Assembly (NCBI GenBank): GCA_963576565.1
Contig: OY755038.1
Span: 136,867,624 to 136,931,623, forward strand
Reading direction: 5' to 3'
Length of the DNA: 64,000 nt
Source of the DNA: Aspidapion aeneum
Lineage: Eukaryota > Arthropoda > Insecta > Coleoptera > Brentidae
Shown here: piece by piece, positions 1 to 12,644 of the stretch
How the letters are laid out: each line of letters opens with the position of its first letter
How positions within the stretch are numbered: the first letter of the stretch is position 1
Made by a program: the position numbers and the translations under genes
Notes under the pieces: model-generated
Database searches by the model: none
The model's input: the letters and a program-made list of their open reading frames with translations, nothing else
Told to the model about the DNA's origin: nothing

Positions 1-2306
1 CATACATATTTGTGAATTCTAAAATTTAATAAAATCGCAACTAAGTCCCGTTGCAACTTAGGACCAGTATGTAAAGCCTGATTAAGGGATACTTTATTAA
101 ATGCATAACTCGCGGCGTCGTATACAATTCTTAAAGGCGTTGAGGATGACTCTTTTTTAATGACTGCGTGATGCGCAATATAAAAATAATTATGTAACTC
201 GCTAGCAATCGGTGGCTTAACTTGCTCCATATGCCCCATCTCGATATATTCTTTCATAACGTCAGAGTACAAATAGTACATTTCTTTATCTTGTAAAAGA
301 CGTCTTTCAAGTGACAGAAGTCGACGCATTGTCAAAGAACGCGTATCGCCGAAGTCCGGTGCACTAATTTTAAACGGCAGTGAAACAGTAAAACTTTTAT
401 CATTTATTTTGTTTAATATTACGCAAAAAATATTCCTCACAAAATTTATCTTCCGGGGATTCACATTTAACTTCCGGTATTTCTTCCGATTTCCAAAAGA
501 GTTTTAATGTGTCATCCAACCCATCTTCCCTGTAGTTATTTACAAAAAACTTTTAATATTTTTCGATATGAAATTTTGGTCTGAAGTTGGTATTTTTCCC
601 ATAACTGCCCATACAAAAACAGTATTTAAGCAAGCAGGTTGATCAGGGCCAGCAAGAATACGTCCCTGTTCCAAAATAAACGGAAATATTTCCGCACTTA
701 AAAGAAGGTGTATTTCCTCCCTTTTATTAAATTTTGGATCGGCAAGTTTCAGACCTTTTAAATATGAGAATTTTTCAATTGACAAATCGAGATTAGGCAT
801 ATCACAAATTTTATCAATTACAATAAACTCCGCGTCATAATTTCATAAATTATTCTTGATTGGCGAGATATTACCATAAACACCGGAGTTTGCTCGCATG
901 CACATTTTTGATAAACCGTGTAAAGTTATGGCAATGTTGTCTTTAGGCAGAGCAAGTTATCAGCAAGTTTTTTAACAATAAAACAACAATGAGCGCCCGG
1001 ATCAAGCACCGCCCTTGCCTGATGATAATTACCGGCAGCATCTTTAATATTTAGCAAAACGGTAGACAGGAGCACCTCATGGTCATTTAATAACATACCA
1101 AAGGTGACTGGCCGATTCGCCTGGCTCGCGCTCGTAGTAGCACCTTGGTCATTAGTTCCGGTGCATTCGGTAGCCGAGTTATTAGTAGAAAAACGGAGTA
1201 ATGAGTGGTGTTTTCTTTTGCAGCTCCTGCATCGTTTTTGTGATGTACACTCAAACGTCAGATGTTGATTCGCAAGGCAGTTAATGCACGCTTTTTTATT
1301 TTTAATAAACTGGAATCGTTCGGATGGATTTTTATTTAAGAAAGAAGAACAATCAAATATAATATGGTCTCCCTGCACTTTTTGTGGTCTAGAGGTAGCC
1401 TCATACGATCTGGCACAAAGCGACATGGTCTGCAAAACCGTGCATTGATTATTTAGAAAATGTTTTAAAGTTAAATAATTTGGCATTTCTTTGGAAGCAT
1501 GACTTTGCTCAAAGGCCTTCCTTGTGTTATAGTATCTAGGCAATCGAGCATTAAATTAGTAATTATAAAATCCCAGGAGTCTACATCATAATGCATCATT
1601 CTTAATCCTTCTAAATTTTCATGGTAAATATCGAGCAAGTACGTAAGGATGTATAATTGTCTTTAATTATAGGCTAACAATTTTGTATTGCCTTCCAATA
1701 ATTAGTGGCTCGTAATCTTTTATTGTCATATCGTTCGCGTAACGCATTGTACGCAATAAAATAATTATACGCGCAAATTGGGATATTTTTAACCGGACCG
1801 CGCAATTTAGAAATTAAATAATTAAATTTTTCAATATTAGGTTTATTTTTATTATGAATTACTTCATCAAATAATTCTATAAATGTATGCAAACCTTAAA
1901 TATCCCCTGAAAAAATGGGTAAATCGATCCTTGGGTCTCTACTAGAATCATTTAACGTATTAAGCATATGCAAGGTTTGATTTAAACTAGAATTCTCGGC
2001 AGATCCCCGTCTTTGGTCTCTATATCTATATACGTGGAGCAAAAACTTTCCAAAATAGTTGATTCAGACGCTAGTTTCTCTTGGTCACTAGCCACTGCAG
2101 CAACTATGCTACCATGCTGTTTTTCAAAATCCTTTTTCAGCTTTTTCGCATTACTTATAGTAAGCCGCTTTAAATTTAGGAATCGCAAAATGATCCGTTT
2201 TCGCATTATTCGCGCAGATCTGAATTAACTTTCATTGATCAATAGCAATTTGCCTAAGAGCCTTAGCTCTTCAAATTTTTTGCTCCTCTGTAAGCTGTGG
2301 CGCCAT
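1..2306 (-). pseudogene. BEL-A: decayed BEL/Pao gag-protease-RT, 5' half
   Basis: This is the N-terminal half of a BEL/Pao polyprotein on the minus strand, cut by the left edge of the window. Reading leftwards, a candidate Gag ATG lies at 2306. A DUF1759-type Gag segment follows at 1674-1892, ending in NYWKAIQNC. Cys-rich knuckles lie near 1220-1400 (CINCLANQHLTFEC, CRSCKRKHH). The protease reads RAVLDPGAHCCFI near 990-1030, where the usual Asp-Ser/Thr-Gly is now DPG. The DUF1758 tail (KLADPKF, AEIFPFILEQGRILAG) lies at 540-800. The RT start (IVYDAASYAFNKVSLNQAL) lies near 61-140. Many stops and frame changes separate these blocks, so it is dead. It resembles the Gag of BEL-B next door but is clearly a different family. 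No LTR could be identified. Confidence 0.85.
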
Positions 2307-2573
2307 GTTTACTTTCTTTTTATAAAAATTTTATAAAATAAATCCAAGATAGAAACAGCGCGAAACAAAAGTCGCAAGCAAGTAAAAAAAACCAATCACG
2401 GTATAAATTGTTTTTATGCAGATTGACAGTTGTTTTTTGTAGGTGACCTTCAGTTTTAAAGCACTTTTAAAAGACCCCAAGTACCTACAATTTAAAATTT
2501 TAAGTTTATAAAAACCCAAATATTTTAAATTAGCAAAAATGAAGCAATTTTTTATTATTAAAATTATTATTTT

Positions 2574-3276
2574 TGTTCGGTTTCCATAAAAAACCTCTTT
2601 ATTTTTCTTTTATTTTTGAATTTTACTTTTATTTTTTCCTATTTTTTATGGACTAAAATTTTGTCTTGAACATAAAATTATTAGTCTTAAATTTATATTA
2701 ATCCTAAGTAAATGGGTCAACTATTAGTTATTATAAAATTTACCTAAAGCAAAATTGTATTAAAATGCGAGAATTAAACGCAAAAAATGTAATTTCTATT
2801 CTAAATTTAAGAATTATCATTTTATTTTTATATACTTTGGCACTACAAGCGTCCTCTATCGTGTTTTTCACATATCCATAAAATTTAAAATATATTGATA
2901 TGGTTTCCTATAGAGGGTGAAGTGCTGTGCGCATGTGTGAAAAAACTGCAAGCGCAGGATTGAGAGACAGACAAAGTGCTGCGCGTCGCCATGTCTAGAA
3001 AACAACAACCTTTAAATTCAAATTTAAAAAATAGTGAAAATTCACTTTAAAATTCTGAAAATAATTAAAATTATCGTGCCATCATCCTGTTGGAACTTCA
3101 AGCCACATAACTCTTATGGAAAGGTGTACACCTTGCACTTTGGAACTTCACAACAGCGGTAAGTCTCTCTCCATGAGGCTATATCACAATTTTATTTCTC
3201 TTTCAAATTTAACCTACAATTTTTAAATTATTTACTTTCTCTACCAAAACCCAATCTGAGCCATCGGAGTGCTACA
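2574..3276 (+). repeat. BEL-B 5' LTR
   Basis: This 703-bp LTR has TG...CA ends and aligns with 8926-9687 along its length. It carries a strong 5' splice-site match (GCG then GTAAGT, with the GT at 3159-3160) that is also present in the 3' LTR. Compared with the 3' LTR it lacks about 14 bp near 2825 and about 44 bp near 3240. Confidence 0.92.
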
Positions 3277-3800
3277 TATTTTGATCACTTCGATTGCTGG
3301 ATTTTGATTTCCATTTTGATTTTCTTTTTGAAATTTCAAAAAATTCATTTTTGCTAGAGTGAGAGCAAACGCTAGTAGTGTGAAGGTAAGAAAGAGGCGC
3401 CATTAATAAATTAAAATTATAATCTAAATAAAATAGGTACCTATGAATTTGTATTAGGAGACCTATACCTACATCTCGCAAATTTTATAAACAACGCAAG
3501 GACATATATTCGAGATTGGAGTCTTGGGTCGCTATGTGTATGTAAATGCAAAAAGTTTATCTTTTTGAAATATATATCTGTGTGTAGATAATTTCGGAAT
3601 ATAAGTTTTTTATTTCCTAATTTATAACGCGCAAATAAATACCTACATGTTTATTTGTTTTTTCTTTTCGCTGTAGTTTGCATGCCTATGTGTAAGAGGC
3701 TACGGTTATATACGGTTATTTTAAATCGATGAATTTTTTTTTTTAATATTTAATCTACAAATTTTGATTTTGTTTACTTTGCCTAATTTATTACAAAATA
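3277..3800 (+). other. BEL-B leader, with candidate 3' splice site
   Basis: This is AT-rich noncoding leader between the LTR and the gag ATG. A long pyrimidine tract ends in CTGTAG at 3675-3676, a good 3' splice-site match. Together with the GTAAGT in the LTR it would allow removal of the LTR-leader segment upstream of gag. No coding potential was seen. Confidence 0.5.
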
Positions 3801-5080
3801 ATGTCTGAAAAGGTAAAGAAAATTAAAGTCTTTCGTGACACCGAAGACTCAAATTTAAATGAAATTTTAAGGGTAGCTAAATTGGCTAAAACTGATGCAA
3901 CCAAACATCTTAACTTTAAGATTCGTTACGAAGAGCTTGACAACGTCCAAGAGGAATACCTTAAAAAGCACACACTATTATTAAATGAAATTTACCAGGA
4001 TCAGGAACAAGTTAAGACTTGTATCGAGCATCTTCATTCATTTTAAACAAATGTTGCTCAAGTCAAAGAAATCTATGATAAATTGTTTCAAGCAGAAAAC
4101 ACTGCGCCGCCTTCGCAAGGTGGAAGTCGCCGACTTACTATTAACCCCTACTCTCTAGGAGGTTCACAAACCCCTGATTATTTTCCAAGTTTACCGAAAA
4201 TTGACATTGAAAAATTCACTGGCAATGTCAATGATTTCCCTACCTTTATGATCTTTTTAAAATATTGATTCATGATAATCCGCAAATTCCAAATATACAA
4301 AAATACTCGCTTTTAGTTACTTATTTAGATGGTCCTCCAAAGGAATTAGTTACGCAATTACCAGTTTCGGATGCAAACTATCCTATTGTTTTCAATAATC
4401 TTGTAAAAAGGTATAAAAATGATCGCATTTTAGCCCAAAATTATTGGAATGCTATCGAAAATTGCCCTAAAGTAAACTCTGATGACTCCGTAGCTCTAAG
4501 AAACTTGCTTGATATATTCACAAAAAATATTGAAGCTTTAAAAACTGTTGGTTTGCAACCAGATCTTTGGGACTTTGTCTTAGCCCAAAAGTTGTTAAAA
4601 TCTATTGATAGTTCGATTCAAACGCGATTTGAAGTTTTTCATGGTAAGCCTACCGAAATACCTTCATATAAATCAATCTATAATTTTTTGGATCAACATT
4701 GTAGCTCGCTTTTTGTAGTTAACGCCTCCAGTACATCCAGTACGCAATTTTCTATGAAGCCCATATTTACAAAACCGCCCCATATAACTCAACAACCGCA
4801 AAATAACTATAATACCCGCCAAACGCCTCGTGCATTTTTTACCGCGCAGCAGAATTCTCAAAATAATTGTTCCTTATGCAATTCGAATACTCATAATTTT
4901 ACTTTTTGTCCTGATTATTTAAATAAAACGCCTCAACAAAGATTTAATTTAATAAAAGCAAAACGATGGTGCGTAAACTGTACCTCTAATTGTCATAAAA
5001 CCTTCCAACGCAAAAGCACTTTTAATTGTCGATTTTGCCAAGGCATCATAGCTCAGTTCATTTTGACTTGCGCCATGTAA
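3801..5080 (+). pseudogene. BEL-B gag (DUF1759-type), broken
   Basis: Gag of a BEL/Pao element; it would form the particle and bind RNA. The start is ATG at 3801 (MSEKVKKIKV). An in-frame stop lies at 4044-4046, and a stop plus frame change at 4266-4268; the body then continues at 4265-5080. The DUF1759 region contains YLDGPPKELV and LAQNYWNAIENCPK, closely like the Gag of BEL-A. Cys-rich knuckles follow (CSLCNSNTHNFTFC, WCVNCTSNCH, CRFCQG). The frame is lost again near 5070. The domain order is certain, but no complete Gag can be made from this copy. Confidence 0.88.
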
Positions 5081-7750
5081 ACGAATCCTCGTCTCAACGG
5101 CAAGAAAATAATAATGCAGATTTGCCTGTAAATAGCCAACAAATTAACGCGTTTCGGCAGGAAAGAAATGAAATTAGTAACTCATCCTCTTCGCAAACTC
5201 AAAATCAAGGTGCTTGCTACTCTACTCAGAGTTACAGTAACTCTAGTACTTTGTTTTCTACCGCTCTTTTTCAAATAAAAGATATAAGAGGTAATTATTA
5301 AACTTTTCGTGGAGTTTTAGATTCCGCATCGCATCTGTCCTTTTTATCTATAAAATGTGCCAACAAACTAGGCCTACCCCGCTTTAATATTAAAACTGAA
5401 GTCCTTGGAATTGCTGAGACCAGTATGCAATCAAAATTAGGATCTATTGATATGATCATTCGCCCTTGCAATCAATCTGAACTGACCTTATCAGTACAGA
5501 GTGCAGTTATTTTACCTCAAATTTGTTCTTCGCTTCCCTTAAATGACATAAATATTAGTCAAATGGGAATTATAAAAAATATAAATCTCGCGGACCCTTA
5601 CTTCTATAGACCGGGAGCAGTCGACGTTTTACTTGGAGCCGATATTTTCCCTTATATTCTTAGAGATGGTCGTATTGTAGGTAATATAAATGAGCCTATC
5701 GCATTAAACTCAATTTTTGGGTACATTTTAATGGGACAAATTGGTAACACAAACTCGCCCCTCGCTTCGGTATCCCTTTTATACCAAATTTCAAATAATC
5801 AACTTAATGATTCACTATCGAAATTTTGGGAAACTGAAAATATGCCGGAAATTAAACCTATTCTTTCCCCGGCTGACGAAGCATGTGAAAATATATTTAA
5901 AAATACTACTTTTCGTGATAATACAGGGCGTTACGTCGTGATTTTACCCTTTTGCGAAAATAGTGAACCAAGTTTTTCAAATAGTCGCCAACTTGCATTA
6001 AAAAGATTTTTATCTCTCGAAAACCGCTTAATTAAAACACCGGAAACCTATCAAAAATATTCGGACTTTATGCAAGAATACTTAGACTTAGGTCACATGG
6101 AATTAATTTCTAACCCGGAGGAACAGTTTACGGAAAAAAGTTACTATATCCCCCACCACCATATTGAAAGACCTGAAAGTTTAACCACAAAACTTAGAGT
6201 AGTTTTTAACGCAAGCGCAGTATTGCAAACAAATACTGGAAGAATTTCCTTAAATGACACGCTTTACGCCGGTCCCAAATTACAAAAGACATTTGTTCTA
6301 TTTTATTAAATTTTAGATTAAATGAAGTCGCTCTTTGTTGCGATATTTCTAAAATGTTTTGCGGCATTTTAATAGCCCCGCATCATCAAAATTATCAAAA
6401 AAATCGTTTGGAGGTTTAGTCCTACCGAACCTATAAAAGAATATAATTTAAAAACCGTTACATATGGTACTACCCCCGCTCCTTTTTTAGCTTTAAGAGT
6501 CTTACAACAGCTAGCTGAGGACGAAAAGCATAATTTTCCCTGCGCCGCTAAAGTTCTTATGACAGATAATTTTGTTGACGATTTTGTCACAGGTTGTTAG
6601 ATGGCAACCCTGTTCAGACTATTTTTCATACTCAGTAGAGCCTCTAAATCGTAGTTGCACGAAACGCAATATCCTTTCAGAAATTTTTAAAATTTATGAT
6701 CCCCTTGGTTGGTTGTCGCCAGTTACTATTTTAATTAAATGCCTAATCCAGGAATTTTGGAAATCTGGATTGGACTGGGACGAAGATGCTCCCATAGCGA
6801 TAAGTAGCCTCTGGGAACGCTATAGGTTAGAATTACCACTTTTAAAAGAATTTCGCTTATCCCGCTTTATCAATATTTTTTCTGGAAACGCTCAATACGA
6901 ATTAATCGGTTTTTCAGACGCTTTAAATAAAGCGTACGCAGCTATTGTTTATTTACGCGTAATTTATAAAAATAAAATTTTTATTAATTTTTTATGCTCA
7001 AAAACTAAAGTCGCCCCTATAAAATTTGTATCGCACGACTCGAGTTAGCCGCTTGTAATATATTAGCTGATTTAATTCAATTTATTCTTCATAGTTTTGA
7101 AAACAGACTTAAAATTCACCAAATATTCTCAAGTAGCTTTATGGATTAAAAATGGACATCCGTCTAGGTGGAAAACCTATGTACAAAATAGAGTCACGCA
7201 AATTCATGAAAAAGTATCTGCTAAAAATTGGCATTATATTTCCACTTCTCAGAATCCCGCTGATGTAGCTTCAAGAGGTCTCTATCCTAGTGAACTTATA
7301 AATCATAGTTTATTTTTTCAAGGTCCCCAATTTTTAAAATTACATTATGACTACTGGCCTATAACCTTGGAAATAAAAGACAGTTCTGAAACTTTAAATG
7401 AAGAAAAAGCTAATAAAAACTTAACTTTAATTACTACGCAAACCCCAAACTTAAGTTTTTTAACTTTGCTTATTAATAAAAACTCCTCTTTTACTAAACT
7501 CTGTAGAATTTTAGCGTATATTTTACGTTTTATAAATAAAACATTTCTAAATAAAAGTATAATTTTTGAAACTTTTTTAACGTTTCAAGAAATTCAAACC
7601 GCACTTTATTTATTAATAAAAAACGAACAATCGATCTATTTTTCGGAAGAAATAAATTCTTTTAAAAATAATATAAAATTATCTAAACCGATGCAAAAAT
7701 TAAATCTATTTTTAGATGACCAAAATTTATTACGCGTTGGTGGAAGCTAA
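5081..7750 (+). pseudogene. BEL-B pol: protease, RT, RNase H, broken
   Basis: This continues the BEL-B polyprotein. The protease/DUF1758 region spans about 5281-5790 with LADPYFYRPGAVDVLLGADI; its catalytic motif reads LDSASH, where a Gly is expected after Asp-Ser. RT begins near 6190 (LRVVFNASAVL, SLNDTLYAGPKLQ) and breaks into another frame at about 6300. The active-site box reads NFVDDF near 6570, after which the frame shifts again. The RNase H/connection region is at 6572-7048 and 7097-7750, with GFSDALNKAYAAIVY and NPADVASRGLYPSEL. At least four frame breaks make it inactive. Confidence 0.87.
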
Positions 7751-8907
7751 ACAATTCTTCTCTCTCTCTTATGACAAAAAATTTTATTACCCCGCGAAAG
7801 TAGAATTACTTATTTAATTATCGAACATTTTCATTTAAAATTTTTACATGCTGGATTAAGAACAGTATGTTTTTTACTAAGCCAAAATTATTGGATAATT
7901 GCGGCAAAACGCACAATTCGTCAAGTTTTAGCAAAATGCATCCCCTGTTTTAAATTATCCCCTAAATCGGTGCAACCCCCAATGGGTTCACTTCCGTTTC
8001 CACGAGTTTCTCAACTTACAGCACTTTTGCATACGGGAGTAGATTTAGGTGGCCCCATTCCTATTTTAATGAACCGAACCCGCGGTGCACCACGTACTTT
8101 AAATCACATATTTGCTTATTCGTTTGTATGAGTACGAAAGCGGTACATATGGAAATAGTCAGTGATTTGACAGCCGATGCTTTTATCGCAGCAATGCGTA
8201 GGTTTGTGGCTCGTAGAAATTACGTAACTGATATGTATTCTGATAATGGAACTAACCTAGTTTCGGCAAATAGACAGTTGTTACAGATTGATTCTTCTCG
8301 TCCAATTAAATGGCATTTTATTCCAAGTCACAGTCCCAATTTTGGAGGTCTTTGGGAGTCAGGGATTAAAACTGTCAAAAAACATTTATTTCGAACCATT
8401 GGTTCACAAATTTTAACATATGAAGAGTTATATACAGTCACCTGTCAGATTGAAGCTATTATGAACTCTCGACCGCTAACTGAAATTTCCTTGGATCCAA
8501 ATGACATTTCTGTTTTGACACCAGGTCATTTTTTATCATTGGGACCGTTGACAGCTCTTCCTGACATTGACTTAACAGATGTCAAAATTAATAGATTAAC
8601 TCATTGGCAGCTACTTCAAAGAATCCATCAGGATTTCTGGAGACGCTGGCAGCAAGAATATTTGCATACACTTCAACAAAGGAGCAAGTGGCTGGACCCC
8701 ACTTGTACTCCAGAAGTTGATCGTTTGGTAATAATCAAGAATGATTTTATACCCCCGCTACAATGGCAGCTTGGTAGAATAATTGAAAATTTTCCGGGTA
8801 AAGACGGTGTAAATCGAGTTGCTATTGTCAAGACAAGGGACTCGGTGTTAAAGAGACCAATCTCAAAGCTATGTCCTTTGCCACTTGATACTTTAGAAAA
8901 TGCATAG
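7751..8907 (+). pseudogene. BEL-B integrase and C-terminal DUF5641, partly intact
   Basis: A HHCC-type zinc-binding segment is readable at about 7810-7960 (HFHLKFLHAG, AKCIPCF). The first catalytic Asp lies in GVDLGGPIP near 8040. An open stretch at 8128-8907 holds the second Asp (YSDNGTNL) and the catalytic Glu (FGGLWESGIK). A DUF5641-like tail follows (HWQLLQRIHQDFW, EYLHTLQQRSKW) and ends just before the 3' LTR. A frame break near 8127 separates the first Asp from the rest. The integrase core is the best preserved part of this copy. Confidence 0.88.
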
Positions 8908-8925
8908 CATTTTCGGCCGGCAATA

Positions 8926-9687
8926 TGTTCGGTTTTCATAAAAAACCTCTTTATTTTTCTTTTATTTTTGAATTTTACTTTTATTTTTTCCTATTTTTCA
9001 TGGACTAAAATTTTGTCTTGAACATAAAATTATTAGTCTTAAATTTATATTAATCCTAAGTAAATGGGTCAACTATTAGTTATTATAAAATTTACCTAAA
9101 GCAAAATTGCATTAAAATGCGAGAATTAAACGCAAAAAATGTAATTTCTATTCTAAATTTAAGAATTATCATTTTATTTCTTATTTCTTTATTTTTATAT
9201 ACTTTGGCACTACAAGCGTCCTCTATCGTGTTTTTCACATATCCATAAAATTTAAAATATAGTGATATGGTTTCCTATAGAGGGTGAAGTGCTGTGCGCA
9301 TGTGCGAAAAAACTGCAAGCGCAGGATTGAGAGACAAAGTGCTGCGCGTCGCCATGTCTAGAAAACGACAACCTTAAAATTTAAATTTAAAAAATAGTGA
9401 AAATTCACTTTAAAATTCCGCAAATAATTAAAATTATCGTGCCATCATCCTGTTGGAACTTCAAGCCACATAACTCTTATGGAAAGGTATACACCTTGCA
9501 CTTTGGAACTTCACAACAGCGGTAAGTCCCTCTCCATGAGGCTATATCACAATTTTATTTCTCTTTCAAATTTAAGCTACAATTTTTAAATTATTAACTT
9601 TCTCTAGTTAAATGAATTGTTTGCGCCAATGTTAATTATAGTCCACTGTATCTACCAAAACCCAATCTGAGCCATCGGAGTGCTACA
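8926..9687 (+). repeat. BEL-B 3' LTR
   Basis: This 762-bp repeat matches the 5' LTR and ends GTGCTACA. It is preceded by a GC-rich tract (CGGCCGGCAATA) where a BEL plus-strand primer is expected. It carries about 44 extra bases at 9606-9650 and a small duplication near 9180 that the 5' LTR lacks. The GTAAGT donor motif is conserved, with GT at 9522-9523. Confidence 0.92.
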
Positions 9688-9692
9688 ATTTT

Positions 9693-11097
9693 AATACGAA
9701 AAGTACATCAGCAGGTTAATCTAAATTAAAACAGATTTTACCTACTACTCTGGCAAATGCAAAAAATCCAAAATAAGTGTTCCAGAACTCAGCATCCAGT
9801 CTAATTTTTTTTTGTAATTTCCAGACGTGGACGTCCAGTGAGAAGGGCTAATAATTGGGGATGGCGGTTGATGCCTGAATCCCAAAATAAAATGCCCAAT
9901 TAAGTTACGACGATTTCAAGATATCAAACAATCATACAGCGGAAAGTGGACTGTAGATTTTTAGGTTGGCGCTGGTTAACTGATGTTAATTAATTAGGCT
10001 AATTATGGATATATGTCACAAAAGACCTATTCTGGATTTTATATAGCTTTAAAATGCATGAAGTAAAAAATGGTTAAATATATCCAAAACGCAGGGATGC
10101 TGGCAAAAGGAATTTTTGTAAAGTCTAAAATCACTTTGCAATAAATTTAAATTTCATAAAAATTAAAAGTCCTTTTTGGGTATGCACTTTTTTTCCGCGC
10201 ACGCGGAATTTATTTTTAGCACACAATAGTTTCAATGCAAAAATCAAAACGTATCTATCTGTCCGGCGCGAATCCCCAAGATTCGCAGGTGGCCACGCAC
10301 CCCTTTCTCCTTGGCTGCTGTATGATCCATACTTCTGGCAGCGCTGCGTTCGAAGCCGATAATTACGCCTCGCAGGTAAAAGGATAGCAACAGGAAGATA
10401 TGAATTTTGGATAAGAGGAAAAGAAAGGGGCGATTAAGCAAGACCAAGACATTGTAATTTCGCATATTATTATTTGCTCTTTTGCAAAGCACAGAGCAGT
10501 AATATAATAATTTTAGCAGATAAATAATAATTAATTATACTAGCTAAAACAAACAAAATTGCTTTATTTTGTACCCATAAACCAATAATCAATTTTAAAA
10601 ATAAAAGATAATTCTAACAAACAAAAATAATTCCTGACATTGGTTGTTGCATAACAACCCTAATTAGAAACGCACCAATCACGCACCATCTATTTTCTTA
10701 TTTAATAAGCTTTCGAACAAGTTGCTACAAGTTGGGTCTACCAGTTGCAAAAGAGGTTGGATGTTACTAACTTTTTACTTAAGTTTTTTAATTAAATTAT
10801 AAATTTTACTTAAAGGGATATTTTTTATTGCCTAAAAATGGCAAATAAGTAGTTCATCGTTTTTCTTTTTTGATAAGCTTTCGAATAAGGTGCCACAAGT
10901 GAGGTTATCTTATTTGAAAAAAAAGTTATATGCGAGTAGACCCCTTTGCGGGGGTCTATACAAAACAAATTCGAACAAAAATATTGCTCGTTAAAAATCT
11001 CAGTGGACGTACTTTTTGATTTTTCAGAATAATCTAAATTCAATCCGCTGTCGAAATGATAACATTTGGTTGTTACACTGACTGTATAAAGACCACG
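9693..11097. other. Unassigned AT-rich stretch with two degenerate ~50-bp repeats
   Basis: No supported gene was found. Two diverged copies of a short repeat lie at about 10693-10745 and 10860-10912; both contain a segment like ATAAGCTTTCGAA followed by CAAGT-rich sequence. A short GC palindrome (GACCCC...GGGGTC) lies at about 10936-10953. An open minus-strand stretch at 10244-10492 has no recognisable domain. If BEL-B landed inside BEL-A, part of this could be BEL-A leader or LTR, but I could not show that. Confidence 0.4.
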
Positions 11098-11099
11098 TA

Positions 11100-11480
11100 C
11101 AGGGTTTTCTCGTATATTTTTACACCATATCTAAAACCTTTATTTGAATAGATATCAAAATATGATAAATACAAAAGTTTCATAGTTTTTTACGAATTTT
11201 AAGAATCTTTGTGTCAGAATGTCAAGAAGAAATTGTAAATGTCAAAATTTGACGATGGTTTTTTTAAAGGAAACATCCTATTTATTATTTCAGATTTTTA
11301 TAGATCCTTTCTTCCTGATTTCAAAAATATATATGTTGGGATTATTTCGTTTAACAGTTTTGGAGATATATGCGTTTAAAAGTATAAAAAACTTAAATTG
11401 CTACTTTTTAAAACATCAAGGAAGCCATGAAAAAAATAATCGCATTGACACAAAAGTGATGCTATTGTTTTGTCACCTTG
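11100..11480 (+). repeat. Left TIR of the mariner-like element
   Basis: This arm is inverted relative to 12645-13018. Shared landmarks include CAGGGTTTTCTCGTATATT, TGTCAAAATTTGAC, GGAGATATATGCG and GTGATGCT near the inner end. By-eye identity is high at the tip and falls inward with indels, so the inner edge is approximate. Confidence 0.85.
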
Positions 11481-11508
11481 TCAGATTCAGTATTAAGAGC
11501 GGTTAAGG

Positions 11509-12514
11509 ATGATTTTTACCGAGAAAGAAAAACTGGATATTATTAAATTATTTTACTTAAATAATGAAAATGCATCTGTAGCTTGCAACCAGTATTATAT
11601 TTAGTTTCCCGACAGAAGGCAACCAACCCGCCAAACCATAGTAAAACTAACTCATTTAATCAAAGAAAAACACTTAAAAGAAAAACTAGAACAGTCGAAA
11701 GAAACGCTGAAGAGGATTTAAATATTTTGTCATATTTTAAAGGTTAGTTTATCTTTATAACTTAATCATATTAAAAAAAAATTCCCTTGTTATTTTAGAT
11801 AATTCTGAACGGTCTATTCCCGATGCAGCAACTTTTTTTAACAAATCAGGGCATAAAATTCACTCTGTTTTAAAATATCACAAATACAAAGCTTATAAAT
11901 CTTTACCCGTGCAAAATTTAAGCAACGAAATTAAAATAAACAGTTTGTCACGAATTACAACGAGGAATAGCGGCAAATCAAATAAATTTGTCAAATATAA
12001 TTATTACTGATGAGGCAGCATTCACCACGGCGGGAATGAAATAGAAAAAGTAAGCATATTTGGTCAAGAGTTACTGGGGCTATATTTTTAAATGGTAACT
12101 TAACCGGAGAAAAATACCATGGTTTGTTGCGAAGTGAAATAGAAGAGCTTTTAGAAGGTTAATAACTATAGAAATTTAATATGGCAACAGGACGGAGCCC
12201 CCCCACATAACATCCAGCCAGTAACGATTTTTTAAATAATAATAATAGATATATATGTATTGGATAGGAAGATACGGCACATTATTATGGCCAGCAAATA
12301 GCCCCGATTTGTCTCTTCTTGATTTTTTTTGTGGGGCTACCTAAAAAATAAGGTGTATTATAACAGGCCGCAAACACTTCATATTTTACAACAGAAAATA
12401 GAGCAAACAATTGTTGATCTTAACGAAAATTTTGCGAACTCTATCTTTCAAGCTACCCATAGAAAATTTGTAAGAATTTTCAAAATTGTATTAATAATCA
12501 AGAAGGCTATGTAG
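11509..12514 (+). pseudogene. Mariner-like (DUF4817-type) transposase, broken, with candidate intron
   Basis: DDE transposase of the IS630-Tc1-mariner superfamily. It starts at ATG 11509 with an N-terminal helix-turn-helix typical of the DUF4817 insect family (MIFTEKEKLDIIKLF, FPDRRQPTRQTI). The catalytic blocks are visible in separate frames: ITDEAAF near 12010, WQQDGAPPH near 12190 and SPDLSLLDFFLWGYLK near 12310-12350. The last block leads into an open tail (VYYNRPQTL) ending at 12514. Stops and frame changes occur throughout. A GT-AG interval at 11743-11798 (56 bp) fits a short intron that keeps the frame from SYFK into the next block. I infer it once carried a spliceosomal intron. Confidence 0.82.
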
Positions 12515-12644
12515 AAAATTAAAAATGAAGTAATAAATATTTTTATTAAAAAATTGCATAATTTTTTGTTTTTATTGGCTTGCGACGCCACACATTACTG
12601 CGCAGAATCACCCCGGATAGTAAATATTAATTAATTATATACCT

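Larger units (their letters stand above)
2574..9687 (+). mobile_element. BEL-B: full-length but defective BEL/Pao LTR retrotransposon
   Basis: The element runs from a TGTTCGG terminus to a GTGCTACA terminus at the ends of two long direct repeats, with gag, protease, RT, RNase H and integrase in BEL/Pao order between them. The 5-bp target duplication ATTTT is present at 2569-2573 and 9688-9692; it is AT-rich, so on its own it is weak evidence. The coding region has many stops and frameshifts, so the copy is non-autonomous. It sits head to head with BEL-A and may have landed in BEL-A's leader. A primer-binding site next to the 5' LTR was looked for and not recognised. Confidence 0.93.

Noticed and set aside
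3277..3310. Primer-binding site for BEL-B
   Set aside because: No stretch after the LTR matched a tRNA 3' end that I could name.
10244..10492. Minus-strand 82-codon frame
   Set aside because: No domain, no context, composition like the surrounding DNA.
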